Positions 53,810-62,520 of a DNA stretch of 64,000 nucleotides are shown here, piece by piece. Position numbers and translations under genes: made by a program. The stretch is from positions 1 to 64,000 of the forward strand of contig CAMCYP010000007.1 in the NCBI GenBank assembly GCA_945885345.1, in the 5' to 3' direction. Within the stretch, counting starts at the first letter, position 1. Each line of letters begins with the position of its first letter. Under the pieces are notes generated by a model. It saw nothing but the letters and a program-made list of their open reading frames with translations, did not search any database and was not told the origin of the DNA. This DNA comes from Bordetella parapertussis. GTDB taxonomy: Bacteria; Pseudomonadota; Gammaproteobacteria; Burkholderiales; SG8-41.

Positions 53810-55744
53810 TCAAGGAGTATCGCCCAGCGGTTTCTCGCGATCACGGGCGCGCGGCTCGATAACGCCGATGCGCGCTTTCAGCGACTGCATCTGCTGACTG
53901 AAGTTGTGCGCGTAATAGCTGGAATTGGCCATCACCTTTTTCACGTAATCGCGGGTCTCGTTGAACGGGATGGTTTCGGCATAGATCGCCGCTTCCATGC
54001 TCTGGCTGTCGCGCCAGGCGCGGGCGCGGCCCGGCCCGGCGTTGTAGGCGGCGGAAGCCAGCACCGGGCTGCCGTCCAGCGAGTCGAGTACATGGCGCAG
54101 GTAATAGGTACCGAGGCTCAGGTTGGTATCCACATCGGTGACCTGCGACCACTGCCAGTCCTTGAGTCCGATCTTGCCGGCGACCCAGCGCGCGGTGGCC
54201 GGCATCAGTTGCATCAGGCCGCCGGCGCCGACGCGGGATTTGGCCTGTGCGATAAAGCGGCTTTCCTGGCGGATCAGACCGTTGACCCAGGCCTCGTCGA
54301 GGTCGAGCTGGCGCGCGGCGGCTTTCAACTGGTCGCGATACGGGGCCAGGTAGCGCAGACCGAAATCATGCTCGAACACCGTGCGGTCGGCAGTATTGAT
54401 CGCGCGGTCATATACCGCGTTGCGACGCGCGACTTCAGCCGCTGCCAGCAATTGCCGGTCGCTCAATTCGCGGATCGCCCACAACCATTCGCGCACCGCC
54501 TCCAGCCGCAGATCAAGCCGGAACAGTTCCAGCGCGCGCCTGATGCCCGGCTGCGCGACAATCGCGGCAATGTCCTTGTCGGTCGGTTTGTATGTGGCAG
54601 CAGGCGCCTGCACCGAACCACCGAGTTCTTCCAGCGCCAGTTGGCCGTAGAAATGATATTCAGCCGACAGCGGTTTCAGCAAGGCAATGGCTTCCGTGCC
54701 GCGACCCTGCGTTTTCAATCCGCGCGCTTTCCAGTAGCGCCAGGCCGGTTCTTCGGCTTCTTTCGGCGTCATCGCGTCAATCGCCGCCAGCACGTCGGGC
54801 CAGCGTCTGGCGCGCAGCGCGGCACGCGCCTTCCAGCCCAGCTGCAGATCACTCATGCCCGAAGCCTGCGCAAACCAATCGAGTGCTGCCGGATCATGGC
54901 GCATCGCACCGAAATAACCGAGCATGCCCCAGACATAGGCTCGCTCTTCTTCGGAAAACTTCGGCGCGATTTTGACCCAGTACGCGGCGGCCTGCGGCGG
55001 CGAAGTGCGTGCCAGGCGATACACCGCGAACATGGTCGCTTCGCGACCGCCGCGCGATTTGAATTCGGCGCGCGTACCACTCAGATGCGCTGCAGGATTC
55101 CCGGAAATGGCCGACAACACGCGCGCATCCGGCGCCTGGCCCTTGGGCAGATAAGCCGCCACCCGGTTGGCCAGGCTGACCTGCCCGGCTTCCAGCGCTT
55201 GCCGGATGCGGGTCCAGATGTCTTCGACAGACAACTGCTTCGCATCGATCAGGGACTGGAACAGCGGATCGCAACTGGCGGGCAGCTCGCGCGCAACAAA
55301 CCACAAGGGGCGCGCTTCGCGCAGTGCCAGCGAATCGCTGCTGGTGCGCGCCTGCAGCGTATAACAGGTGATTTCCAGATCATCGTTGACCAGTGCCGGC
55401 AACTCGGCGTTAAACAATTCCCACTGCGCGTTTTTACCCAGCAGTTTCAGCCAGTCGCGGCGCAGGTAATCCGACAACGGTGTATCACGGTTGGCCGTGA
55501 GGAAGGCACGGACTTCCGCGGGATCACGCGATTCCAGCCGCACTTTCAATCGCCAGTACTGGACATAGGGTTCGAGCAGATGACCCTGGAATTTCGGCGC
55601 AAGCTGCTCCAGTTGTTTGCTGTCGCCAATGCGCGCCGCATCGCGCGCCTTCAGAAAGGCGTCATCCAGATTGGCCGCAGCCACTACAGCAGCAAACCCG
55701 AGCAAGCCGCAGGCGACCGCCAGCCGGATTCGAGCGCAAATCAT
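53810..55744 (-). CDS. slt: Soluble lytic murein transglycosylase (Slt70-like)
   Basis: Slt cuts peptidoglycan to anhydro-muropeptides, the substrate of AmpG (also in this window). The ATG at 55744 gives 644 residues with a signal peptide (VVAAANL). The long alpha-helical superhelix (about 30-460) is followed by the C-terminal goose-type lysozyme domain: LIRQESRFIAQAKSRVGAGGLMQLMPATA with the catalytic Glu, then NLSLGTYYLRHVLD and ASAAYNAGPGRARAW. The reading frame extends to 55909, but that part shadows ilvA. Confidence 0.93.
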   Translation of the reverse strand: MICARIRLAVACGLLGFAAVVAAANLDDAFLKARDAARIGDSKQLEQLAPKFQGHLLEPYVQYWRLKVRLESRDPAEVRAFLTANRDTPLSDYLRRDWLKLLGKNAQWELFNAELPALVNDDLEITCYTLQARTSSDSLALREARPLWFVARELPASCDPLFQSLIDAKQLSVEDIWTRIRQALEAGQVSLANRVAAYLPKGQAPDARVLSAISGNPAAHLSGTRAEFKSRGGREATMFAVYRLARTSPPQAAAYWVKIAPKFSEEERAYVWGMLGYFGAMRHDPAALDWFAQASGMSDLQLGWKARAALRARRWPDVLAAIDAMTPKEAEEPAWRYWKARGLKTQGRGTEAIALLKPLSAEYHFYGQLALEELGGSVQAPAATYKPTDKDIAAIVAQPGIRRALELFRLDLRLEAVREWLWAIRELSDRQLLAAAEVARRNAVYDRAINTADRTVFEHDFGLRYLAPYRDQLKAAARQLDLDEAWVNGLIRQESRFIAQAKSRVGAGGLMQLMPATARWVAGKIGLKDWQWSQVTDVDTNLSLGTYYLRHVLDSLDGSPVLASAAYNAGPGRARAWRDSQSMEAAIYAETIPFNETRDYVKKVMANSSYYAHNFSQQMQSLKARIGVIEPRARDREKPLGDTP

Positions 55745-55766
55745 AACTTGTTGATTATAAACATTT

Positions 55767-57281
55767 TTATGCCAGAAACAGGCGGTAAGCCGGATTCCGG
55801 GTTTCATTACAGTACGGGTAACCGACCTGCTCCAGGAAGGCCTGGAAGCGGGCTTTGTCCGCCGGCGGCACTTCCATGCCCACCAGCACGCGGCCGTAAT
55901 CCGCGCCATGGTTGCGGTAATGGAACAGGCTGATGTTCCAGCCGCGGCTCATGCTGGTCAGAAAACGCATCAGCGCACCCGGCCGTTCCGGAAACTCGAA
56001 GCGGTAGAGAATTTCATTCTTCGCGCCCGGCGCGTGTCCGCCAACCATGTGCCGCACATGCAGCTTCGCCAGTTCATTGCCGCTGAGATCCAGCGTCTGC
56101 AAACCGCGCCGGCGCAAGGCACGCACCAGCTGCGCCGTTTCGCGGCGGTCGCGCACCTGCACACCAACAAATACCCGCGCCTGCTTCGCATCATCAAAAC
56201 GATAATTGAACTCCGTCACGTTGCGCGGCCCGAGCTGTTCGCAGAAGGCCTTGAAGCTGCCGGGCTTTTCCGGAATCGTTACCGCAAGGATCGCCTCGCG
56301 GTTTTCACCGAGTTCGGCTTCTTCTGCGACAAAGCGCAGCCGGTCAAAGTTCATATTGGCACCGCAGGCGACGGCGACGAATGTTGCACCGCGCGATTTT
56401 TTGCGTGCGGCCCAGGCCTTGGCACCGGCGATGGCCAGCGCACCCGCGGGCTCGAGAATGGCGCGGGTATCTTCAAATACATCCTTGATCGCCGCGCACA
56501 TGGCATCCGTATCAACGCGGATCACCTCGTCGACCAGCGTGCGGCACAGCCGGAAGGTTTCGCGGCCAACCTGCTTGACCGCAACGCCGTCGGCAAACAA
56601 CCCTACCTGCGCCAGTTTGACGCGGCGCCCGGCCTTCAGCGACTGGTACATGGCATCCGAATCCATGGGCTCAACGCCGATGATCTTGATCTCGGGACGC
56701 AGGCGTTTCACGTAAGCGGCAATGCCGGAGATCAACCCGCCGCCGCCAATGGCAACAAAAATCGCGTCGATGGGCTCCGGATGCTGGCGCAGGATTTCCA
56801 TGGCAATGGTGCCCTGGCCGGCGATCACATCGGGGTCATCGTAGGGATGAACATAGGTCAGGCCGCCGCGTTTTTCGAGCTTGCGCGCATGCGCCGCCGC
56901 CTCGTCATAAGAATCGCCGTGCAGCACGACCTTGGCACCGCGCCCGCGTACCGCATTGACCTTGATGTCAGGCGTGGTCACCGGCATCACGATGGTCGCC
57001 GTGCAGCCGAGGCGCTGCGCTGCCAGCGCGACACCCTGGGCGTGGTTGCCGGCGGAGGCGGCAATCACGCCGCGGCGCAAGGCCTCGGGCGGCAGATGCA
57101 CCATCTTGTTATAGGCGCCGCGCAGCTTGAAGGAAAACACCGGCTGCATGTCTTCGCGCTTGAGCAGGATGCGGTTGTGCATGCGCCGCGACAGGGCGGG
57201 CGCGGCTTCCAGCGGCGTCTCGATCGCGACGTCGTACACGCGCGCATTGAGGATGCGTTCCAGGTAATCTATTTTTTTCAT
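55767..57281 (-). CDS. ilvA: Biosynthetic threonine ammonia-lyase
   Basis: IlvA deaminates threonine to 2-oxobutyrate for isoleucine. The ATG at 57281 gives 504 residues, the length of the long, regulated form. The PLP lysine is in SFKLRGAYNKM, the phosphate-binding loop is AIGGGGLISG, and SAGNHAQGVALAA is typical. Two ACT-like regulatory domains (about 325-410 and 415-500) bind isoleucine and valine. The frame to 57419 overlaps rpiA and is rejected. It is divergent from rpiA across 129 bp. Confidence 0.95.
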   Translation of the reverse strand: MKKIDYLERILNARVYDVAIETPLEAAPALSRRMHNRILLKREDMQPVFSFKLRGAYNKMVHLPPEALRRGVIAASAGNHAQGVALAAQRLGCTATIVMPVTTPDIKVNAVRGRGAKVVLHGDSYDEAAAHARKLEKRGGLTYVHPYDDPDVIAGQGTIAMEILRQHPEPIDAIFVAIGGGGLISGIAAYVKRLRPEIKIIGVEPMDSDAMYQSLKAGRRVKLAQVGLFADGVAVKQVGRETFRLCRTLVDEVIRVDTDAMCAAIKDVFEDTRAILEPAGALAIAGAKAWAARKKSRGATFVAVACGANMNFDRLRFVAEEAELGENREAILAVTIPEKPGSFKAFCEQLGPRNVTEFNYRFDDAKQARVFVGVQVRDRRETAQLVRALRRRGLQTLDLSGNELAKLHVRHMVGGHAPGAKNEILYRFEFPERPGALMRFLTSMSRGWNISLFHYRNHGADYGRVLVGMEVPPADKARFQAFLEQVGYPYCNETRNPAYRLFLA

Positions 57282-57410
57282 GACTTTATTGATGCCGATT
57301 CGGCAAATGGCTGATTCCCAAAGGTTATCAGGAATAGCCCTCCCCGGCACGGACCGCGGGAGCAGCGCGGCGGGTATCATGTATATTGGATCGGATACTG
57401 GAGCAGCAAG

Positions 57411-58106
57411 ATGACACAAAACGTGAATCAGGACGCATTAAAACAGGCGGCGGCAAAAGCTGCGGTCGCACTGGTACCCGCCGGCAGCATCGTCGGCGTC
57501 GGCACCGGATCCACGGTCAATTTTTTCATCGATGAGCTGGCGCGCATCAAAAACCGCATCGAGGGAGCCGTCTCCAGTTCGGAAGCCAGCGCCAAACGGC
57601 TGAAGGCTGCAGGCATCGAGGTCATGGACCTGAACAATGTCCGCGACCTGCCGGTGTACGTCGACGGCGCTGACGAAGTCACGCGACACCTGATGATGAT
57701 CAAGGGCGGCGGCGGTGCACTGACCCGCGAAAAAATCGTCGCTGCGGTGGCGCAAAAGGTGATCTGCATTGCCGACGCGACAAAACTGGTCGATGTGCTG
57801 GGCCGCTTCCCGCTGCCGGTCGAGGTGATCCCGATGGCGCGCTCCTACGTCGCGCGTGAAATCGTCAAGCTCGGCGGCCAGCCGGAGTGGCGCGCCAACT
57901 TCGTCACCGACAACGGCAACCTGATCCTCGACGTGCACAACATGACCATTCTCGATCCGCCGGCGCTGGAGACGCGCCTGAACCAGATTACCGGAGTGGT
58001 CACCAACGGCCTGTTCGCGCGCCGCCCGGCCGATGTGCTGCTGCTCGCCGGCAAAAATGGCGTGGAAACCCTGCGCCACCCGGGCACAGCCACGAAACTG
58101 TCATAA
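57411..58106 (+). CDS. rpiA: Ribose-5-phosphate isomerase A
   Basis: RpiA interconverts ribose- and ribulose-5-phosphate. The 231 residues include [47 protein letters not shown] (catalytic Glu) and GNLILDVHN. The length is usual. phoU follows on the same strand 45 bp later. Confidence 0.96.
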   Translation: MTQNVNQDALKQAAAKAAVALVPAGSIVGVGTGSTVNFFIDELARIKNRIEGAVSSSEASAKRLKAAGIEVMDLNNVRDLPVYVDGADEVTRHLMMIKGGGGALTREKIVAAVAQKVICIADATKLVDVLGRFPLPVEVIPMARSYVAREIVKLGGQPEWRANFVTDNGNLILDVHNMTILDPPALETRLNQITGVVTNGLFARRPADVLLLAGKNGVETLRHPGTATKLS

Positions 58107-58151
58107 TTTCGCGCTATAACTCGCCTTCTGCCGAGATAGAGAAAGCCCGCC

Positions 58152-58853
58152 ATGCCGGACCATACGCTGAAACAGTTTGATACCGAGCTGGAAGAAATCC
58201 GCTCAAAAGTGCTGCAGATGGGCGGCCTCGTCGAGGAGCAGATCATCCGCGCGCTGGAAGCCCTGACCACCGGCAACCTGACGCTGGCCGGTCAGGTCAT
58301 GGCAGACGATCACCGGGTCAATGCGCTGGAAGTGACCATCGACGAGGAATGCAGCACCGTCATCGCACTGCGCCAGCCGGCCGCCAAGGATCTGCGCATG
58401 GTGATGGCCGTGGTCAAAACCATCACCGACCTCGAACGCATCGGCGATGAGGCGGCAAAAATCGCGCGCATGACCCAGGCCATTTATGAAAGCGACCGCC
58501 CGACGGTGCCGCGCGTCTCCGAAATCCAGCATGTCGCCGACATCGCGCTGGGCATGCTGCGCAATGCGCTGGATGCCTTTGCCCGACTGGACCTGACGGT
58601 TGCCGCCAAAGTCGTGCGCCAGGACGAACAGGTCGACAAAGCCTTTGTCAGCATCCTGCGCCAGCTGATCACGTTCATGATGGAAGATCCGCGGACGATC
58701 TCCCATGCCATCGAAATCCTGTTCATCGCCAAAGCGATCGAGCGCATCGGCGACCACGCCAAGAACATGTCCGAATACGTGGTTTACCTGGTCAAGGGCA
58801 AGGATGTGCGCCACACCAGCGTCGAGAATTTCGAGCGCGAAGCCCTGAGCTGA
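58152..58853 (+). CDS. phoU: Phosphate signalling protein PhoU
   Basis: PhoU damps PhoR/PhoB signalling and phosphate uptake through PstB. The 233 residues form two three-helix repeats, each with the metal-binding pattern: DLRMVMAVVKTITDLERIGDEAAKIA and HAIEILFIAKAIERIGDHAKNMSEYV. The pst genes that usually precede phoU are absent here; ppx follows 110 bp downstream instead, a frequent betaproteobacterial order. Confidence 0.95.
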   Translation: MPDHTLKQFDTELEEIRSKVLQMGGLVEEQIIRALEALTTGNLTLAGQVMADDHRVNALEVTIDEECSTVIALRQPAAKDLRMVMAVVKTITDLERIGDEAAKIARMTQAIYESDRPTVPRVSEIQHVADIALGMLRNALDAFARLDLTVAAKVVRQDEQVDKAFVSILRQLITFMMEDPRTISHAIEILFIAKAIERIGDHAKNMSEYVVYLVKGKDVRHTSVENFEREALS

Positions 58854-58963
58854 TCTGCCCGCTGCAGCCACGCGGCTGCGTGGTACACTCGTTCGCGAGT
58901 CACGGAGCGGGCATGCAACCATGCAATTACTACAGTCAGCGATGAAATCAGAGGCATTCCGGG

Positions 58964-60481
58964 GTGGCTGACCAATCCACCATCGTCGCCGTTGACCTCG
59001 GCTCCAACTCCTTCCACTGCCAGATCGCCCGCGTTGCCGGCGAGCAGTTTTTCCCGCTGGATTCATTGCGCGAACCGGTGCGCCTCGGCGCCGGTCTGGG
59101 CAAGGACAAAAAACTCGACGAGGAATCGCAGGAACGCGCCCTCGCCTGTCTCGCGCGCTTCGGCGAACGGCTGCGCGGCCTCGACCGTCACGCCGTGCGC
59201 GCCATCGGCACCAATACACTGCGCGTCGCCAAAAACGCGAAGCCTTTCCTCAGAAAAGCCCGTACAGCACTGGGTTTCCCGATCGAAGTGGTTGCCGGGC
59301 GCGAAGAAGCGCGGCTGATCTACCTCGGTGTATCGCACAGCCTGCCGTCCTCACGCGAAAAACGGCTGGTGGTCGACATCGGCGGCGGCTCCACCGAATG
59401 CATCATCGGCGCCGGATACAAACCGCTGCGGCTGGAAAGCCTGTTCATGGGCTGCGTGTCATACAGCCTGCGTTATTTCCGCGACGGCCGCATCACCAAG
59501 TCTGCGTTCAAGGCCGCGGAACTCGCCGCACGCGCCGAACTGCAGCCCATCGTCGGTGGTTATGCACGCGGCAACTGGAAACATGCCGTGGGTTCATCGG
59601 GCACGATTCGCGCCCTCGCCGAAATCCTCCAGCTGTCCGGCTACAGCGAGGGCCCGATCACACTGGACGGACTGGATCAGTTGCGCAGCCAGCTGATCAA
59701 GGCCGGCGACATCACGCGCATTGAACTGCCGGGCCTGCGTCCCGACCGTCGGCCAGTGCTCGCCGGCGGCATGGCCATCCTGCATGCCGTGTTCGACGAA
59801 TTGCGCATTGCGACCATGACCCCCGCCACCGGCGCGATGCGTCAGGGCATCCTCTACGACATGCTCGGCCGTTTTCATAACCACGACATGCGTGATGTCA
59901 CCGTCGCCCAGTTCATGCGGCGCTACCATGTCGATGCGCAGCAGGCGCGGCGAGTGGGATCACATGCCGCCGGGCTGTATGAAAAACTCGCGGGCAACGC
60001 AGTTGACGATGAAGCCGCACGGCTGCTGGGCTGGGCTGCGAAGCTGCATGAAATCGGCATCCCCGTGGCCTACAGCGGTTATCACAAACATTCAGCCTAT
60101 ATCCTCAGCAACGCCGACATGCCGGGATTTTCGCGCGAGGAACAACAGCAGCTGGCGGCGCTGGTACTGCGTCACCGCCGTTCGCTGAAAAAATCCCTGG
60201 AAGACGTGCCCGAGGAAATTGACCGCGCCGCCGTGCTGGCACTGCGGCTGGCGGTGGTGCTGTGCCGCGCACGGCGCGATACGCGCATGCCGTCGCTGGA
60301 CATCAAACTGCAGGGTGAACGCGTGCGGCTGGCCTTTGATGCCGCCTGGCTGGAAGCGAATCCGCTGACGGCAACGGCGCTGCGCGAGGAAGTCGAGGAG
60401 TGGGCGCGCATCGGCGAGGAACTGAAAATTCCCGGACTCGACGATATCGTGCTGGCGCAGGAACCTGCAATCGTCGAATAA
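58964..60481 (+). CDS. ppx: Exopolyphosphatase (Ppx/GppA family)
   Basis: Ppx releases phosphate from polyphosphate chain ends. The GTG at 58964, with AGAGG upstream, gives 505 residues. Domains I and II have the ASKHA motifs VDLGSNSFHCQIAR and VVDIGGGSTECIIG, with EVVAGREEARLIYLG carrying the catalytic Glu. The C-terminal HD-like domain (VAQFMRRYHVDAQQARRVGSHAAGLYEKL) is present, the long form as in E. coli PPX. It converges on sixA and is part of a polyphosphate gene block. Confidence 0.94.
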   Translation: MADQSTIVAVDLGSNSFHCQIARVAGEQFFPLDSLREPVRLGAGLGKDKKLDEESQERALACLARFGERLRGLDRHAVRAIGTNTLRVAKNAKPFLRKARTALGFPIEVVAGREEARLIYLGVSHSLPSSREKRLVVDIGGGSTECIIGAGYKPLRLESLFMGCVSYSLRYFRDGRITKSAFKAAELAARAELQPIVGGYARGNWKHAVGSSGTIRALAEILQLSGYSEGPITLDGLDQLRSQLIKAGDITRIELPGLRPDRRPVLAGGMAILHAVFDELRIATMTPATGAMRQGILYDMLGRFHNHDMRDVTVAQFMRRYHVDAQQARRVGSHAAGLYEKLAGNAVDDEAARLLGWAAKLHEIGIPVAYSGYHKHSAYILSNADMPGFSREEQQQLAALVLRHRRSLKKSLEDVPEEIDRAAVLALRLAVVLCRARRDTRMPSLDIKLQGERVRLAFDAAWLEANPLTATALREEVEEWARIGEELKIPGLDDIVLAQEPAIVE

Positions 60482-60493
60482 GAACCCAGGGCG

Positions 60494-60940
60494 CTACAGA
60501 ATCCCGGGGGTAATCACCGCTTTTACCCGCACGCCGTCATCATCGTGCGCCAGCCACCAGATCGCGCCTTTTTTCAGACTCCAGGCTGCCGCCTCTCCAG
60601 TCAATGCCAGTGCTGCGACTGCACCCAGCGTCGGCTGGTGTCCAACCACCATCACCGTACCGGTGCCTTCGGGCCAGCCCGCTGCCTTGAGCACCCCTTG
60701 TGGCGTGGCTGCGGTAGACAACGCTTTTTCGATGATGACCTGCGCCGTGAACGCCGCTGCGGTCTCGCGGGTGCGCACCGCCGGGCTGGCAATGACCCGG
60801 CAATCGGCCGGCAGGCGGGCCGCCAGCCATGCGGCCATTTTTTGCGCCTGTTTGCGGCCTTTGGCCGTAAGCCGCCGCGCCTCGTCCGGCACGCCGTCTT
60901 CCGCATCTGCGTGCCGCCATAAAATCAGTTCCATGCTCAT
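60494..60940 (-). CDS. sixA: Phosphohistidine phosphatase SixA
   Basis: SixA removes phosphate from histidines of phosphorelay proteins, including the nitrogen PTS in E. coli. The ATG at 60940 gives MSMELILWRHADAEDG, with RHA the catalytic motif; the second His is in MVVGHQPTL. The 148 residues match the family. An in-frame extension to 60970 overlaps the CYTH-CHAD gene. Its position among polyphosphate genes recurs in betaproteobacteria. Confidence 0.9.
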   Translation of the reverse strand: MSMELILWRHADAEDGVPDEARRLTAKGRKQAQKMAAWLAARLPADCRVIASPAVRTRETAAAFTAQVIIEKALSTAATPQGVLKAAGWPEGTGTVMVVGHQPTLGAVAALALTGEAAAWSLKKGAIWWLAHDDDGVRVKAVITPGIL

Positions 60941-60966
60941 ATCACCAGATTCGCTGTTCACCCGAT

Positions 60967-62520
60967 TCACTGCAGCCAGGGCCGGCGCACGGCGCGAAAC
61001 CGGCGCCAGGCCATTTGCAGCGCCGTAAGTTCGGCTGCAGCATGTGCCTCACACCAACCGGTCACTATGCCGGCTGCGGCAATGAATTCACGATCATCGG
61101 CCGCCGCCGCGTTGAGCAGCGGCTGCACTGCTGCGGCATCATTGATGCGGCCCAGTATATCCTGCAGCAGCGTCAGCCGGTCACGCAGCGCAGCCATGCC
61201 GCGCCCGGGAAACAGTGACGAAAAAAATTCCGTGGCATAACGCAGTTGTTTGACGGCGATGCGCAGGCGATGCAATTCGGCAGCCGTACGCCGTTCGAGA
61301 TGGCGCCCGCGTTTGAGCACCCGCGCATGACGCGCGGCAAGTATCTGCGCGGCGCAGCCACGGGCCGGCTGCCGCCACGCTACGCTGCCGCCATCGCTGT
61401 CGAGGGTGGCCAGCCAGCCGCCAAGCATGATCATTGATCTGTTGTAATCAATTGTTTTTATTGATTTTTTTGATTTTTCACGGGCGGATTGCCGACACTT
61501 CCGGCAAACCGCCTCAAAAGCCTCCGCAGCCACATGCGCGGCCAATACCGGGCGCAGCACGGGGAGCGTTTCCGTGACAAAAACATCCCAGTCACGCGCC
61601 GGCCCCAGGACACCGGCAATCGCCCGCAACGCGGAGGCCTGCGGCGCAGCGGCATCGCCAAGCACATCGCGAAACAGGCTGAAGGCCGAGCGCAGCCGGC
61701 GGATGCCAACGCGCATCTGGTGCAGATATTCCGGATCCTTCGAATGGATGACGCCGCGTTCGTTGGCATGCACCTGCGCCAGCGCAACGGCGGCGATCCG
61801 GAGAAAGGCCTGGCCTGCCGTCATCTCCCGCGTCAGCACTACCGGCACCGCCTTCACCGGCGCAGCCTCCCCGCGAAACAGCTGATAACCGCGCTCGGCC
61901 TTGGAGCGGTGTTCCAGCGCCAGCGGCACCGCCTGCGCGAGTTGCTGTGCCAGTTCAAACAATGCGCTCACCGGCCCGCTTTTCAATTCCAGCTCGATCT
62001 CGCAAACCTTCTCGCGACGGCGTCCGCTGCGGATAACACCGCGATCGATCGCCGCCTCGATCAGTACGCCGGGTGCGGGTTCGAGCAGGCGCAGGGAACG
62101 CGTAATCTCGGTATGCAGCACCGGCTGCAGTGACTCTGCCACTTTCCGCGATTCGAGGATTTTGGTGACCGGGTGCCGCGGCAGCACAGACACATCAGGG
62201 TGCCGGTCGCGCAGCACGCTTTCGATTTCCAGCCGCTGATGCACACCGGACGCCGCCGACCCGCCACCCTTCACCGCCTGCACCCAGCGCCGTCCCTCGC
62301 GGCGCACGCGCAACGTAATGTGCTGCTGCTGCAATTCCAGCGTCGGTGTATCGAAATAGGTGGCGGCGAGTTTGCGGTTGACGGAAGCGCGCGCCGGTGA
62401 CAGCAGCGGCAGTGCCATCACCTCGCGCAACCGCAATGGCGAAAAACGCAGCTTGAGTTCGATTTCAGAAGCGATCGGGATCCCGCCGGCGGGGCGCCGG
62501 CCGCTGGCATCGCGGGTCAT
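60967..62520 (-). CDS. CYTH-CHAD domain protein
   Basis: The N-terminal CYTH domain (about 15-215) has the EIELKLRF signature, TYFDTPTLELQQQHITLRVR and the C-terminal lysine/arginine strands. Members hydrolyse triphosphate, as E. coli YgiF does. The CHAD domain (about 235-505), helical with conserved histidines and arginines (LHQMRVGIRRLRSAF, LHRLRIAVKQLRYATEFF), binds polyphosphate. It overlaps ppk1 by 4 bp (ATGA), which ties it to polyphosphate metabolism. An AT-rich patch at 61448-61478 codes for KKSIKTIDYN. Confidence 0.9.
   Translation of the reverse strand: MTRDASGRRPAGGIPIASEIELKLRFSPLRLREVMALPLLSPARASVNRKLAATYFDTPTLELQQQHITLRVRREGRRWVQAVKGGGSAASGVHQRLEIESVLRDRHPDVSVLPRHPVTKILESRKVAESLQPVLHTEITRSLRLLEPAPGVLIEAAIDRGVIRSGRRREKVCEIELELKSGPVSALFELAQQLAQAVPLALEHRSKAERGYQLFRGEAAPVKAVPVVLTREMTAGQAFLRIAAVALAQVHANERGVIHSKDPEYLHQMRVGIRRLRSAFSLFRDVLGDAAAPQASALRAIAGVLGPARDWDVFVTETLPVLRPVLAAHVAAEAFEAVCRKCRQSAREKSKKSIKTIDYNRSMIMLGGWLATLDSDGGSVAWRQPARGCAAQILAARHARVLKRGRHLERRTAAELHRLRIAVKQLRYATEFFSSLFPGRGMAALRDRLTLLQDILGRINDAAAVQPLLNAAAADDREFIAAAGIVTGWCEAHAAAELTALQMAWRRFRAVRRPWLQ

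Noticed and set aside
53906-55933. 675-codon open frame opposite slt
   Set aside because: Antisense shadow of the transglycosylase gene; no recognisable domain.
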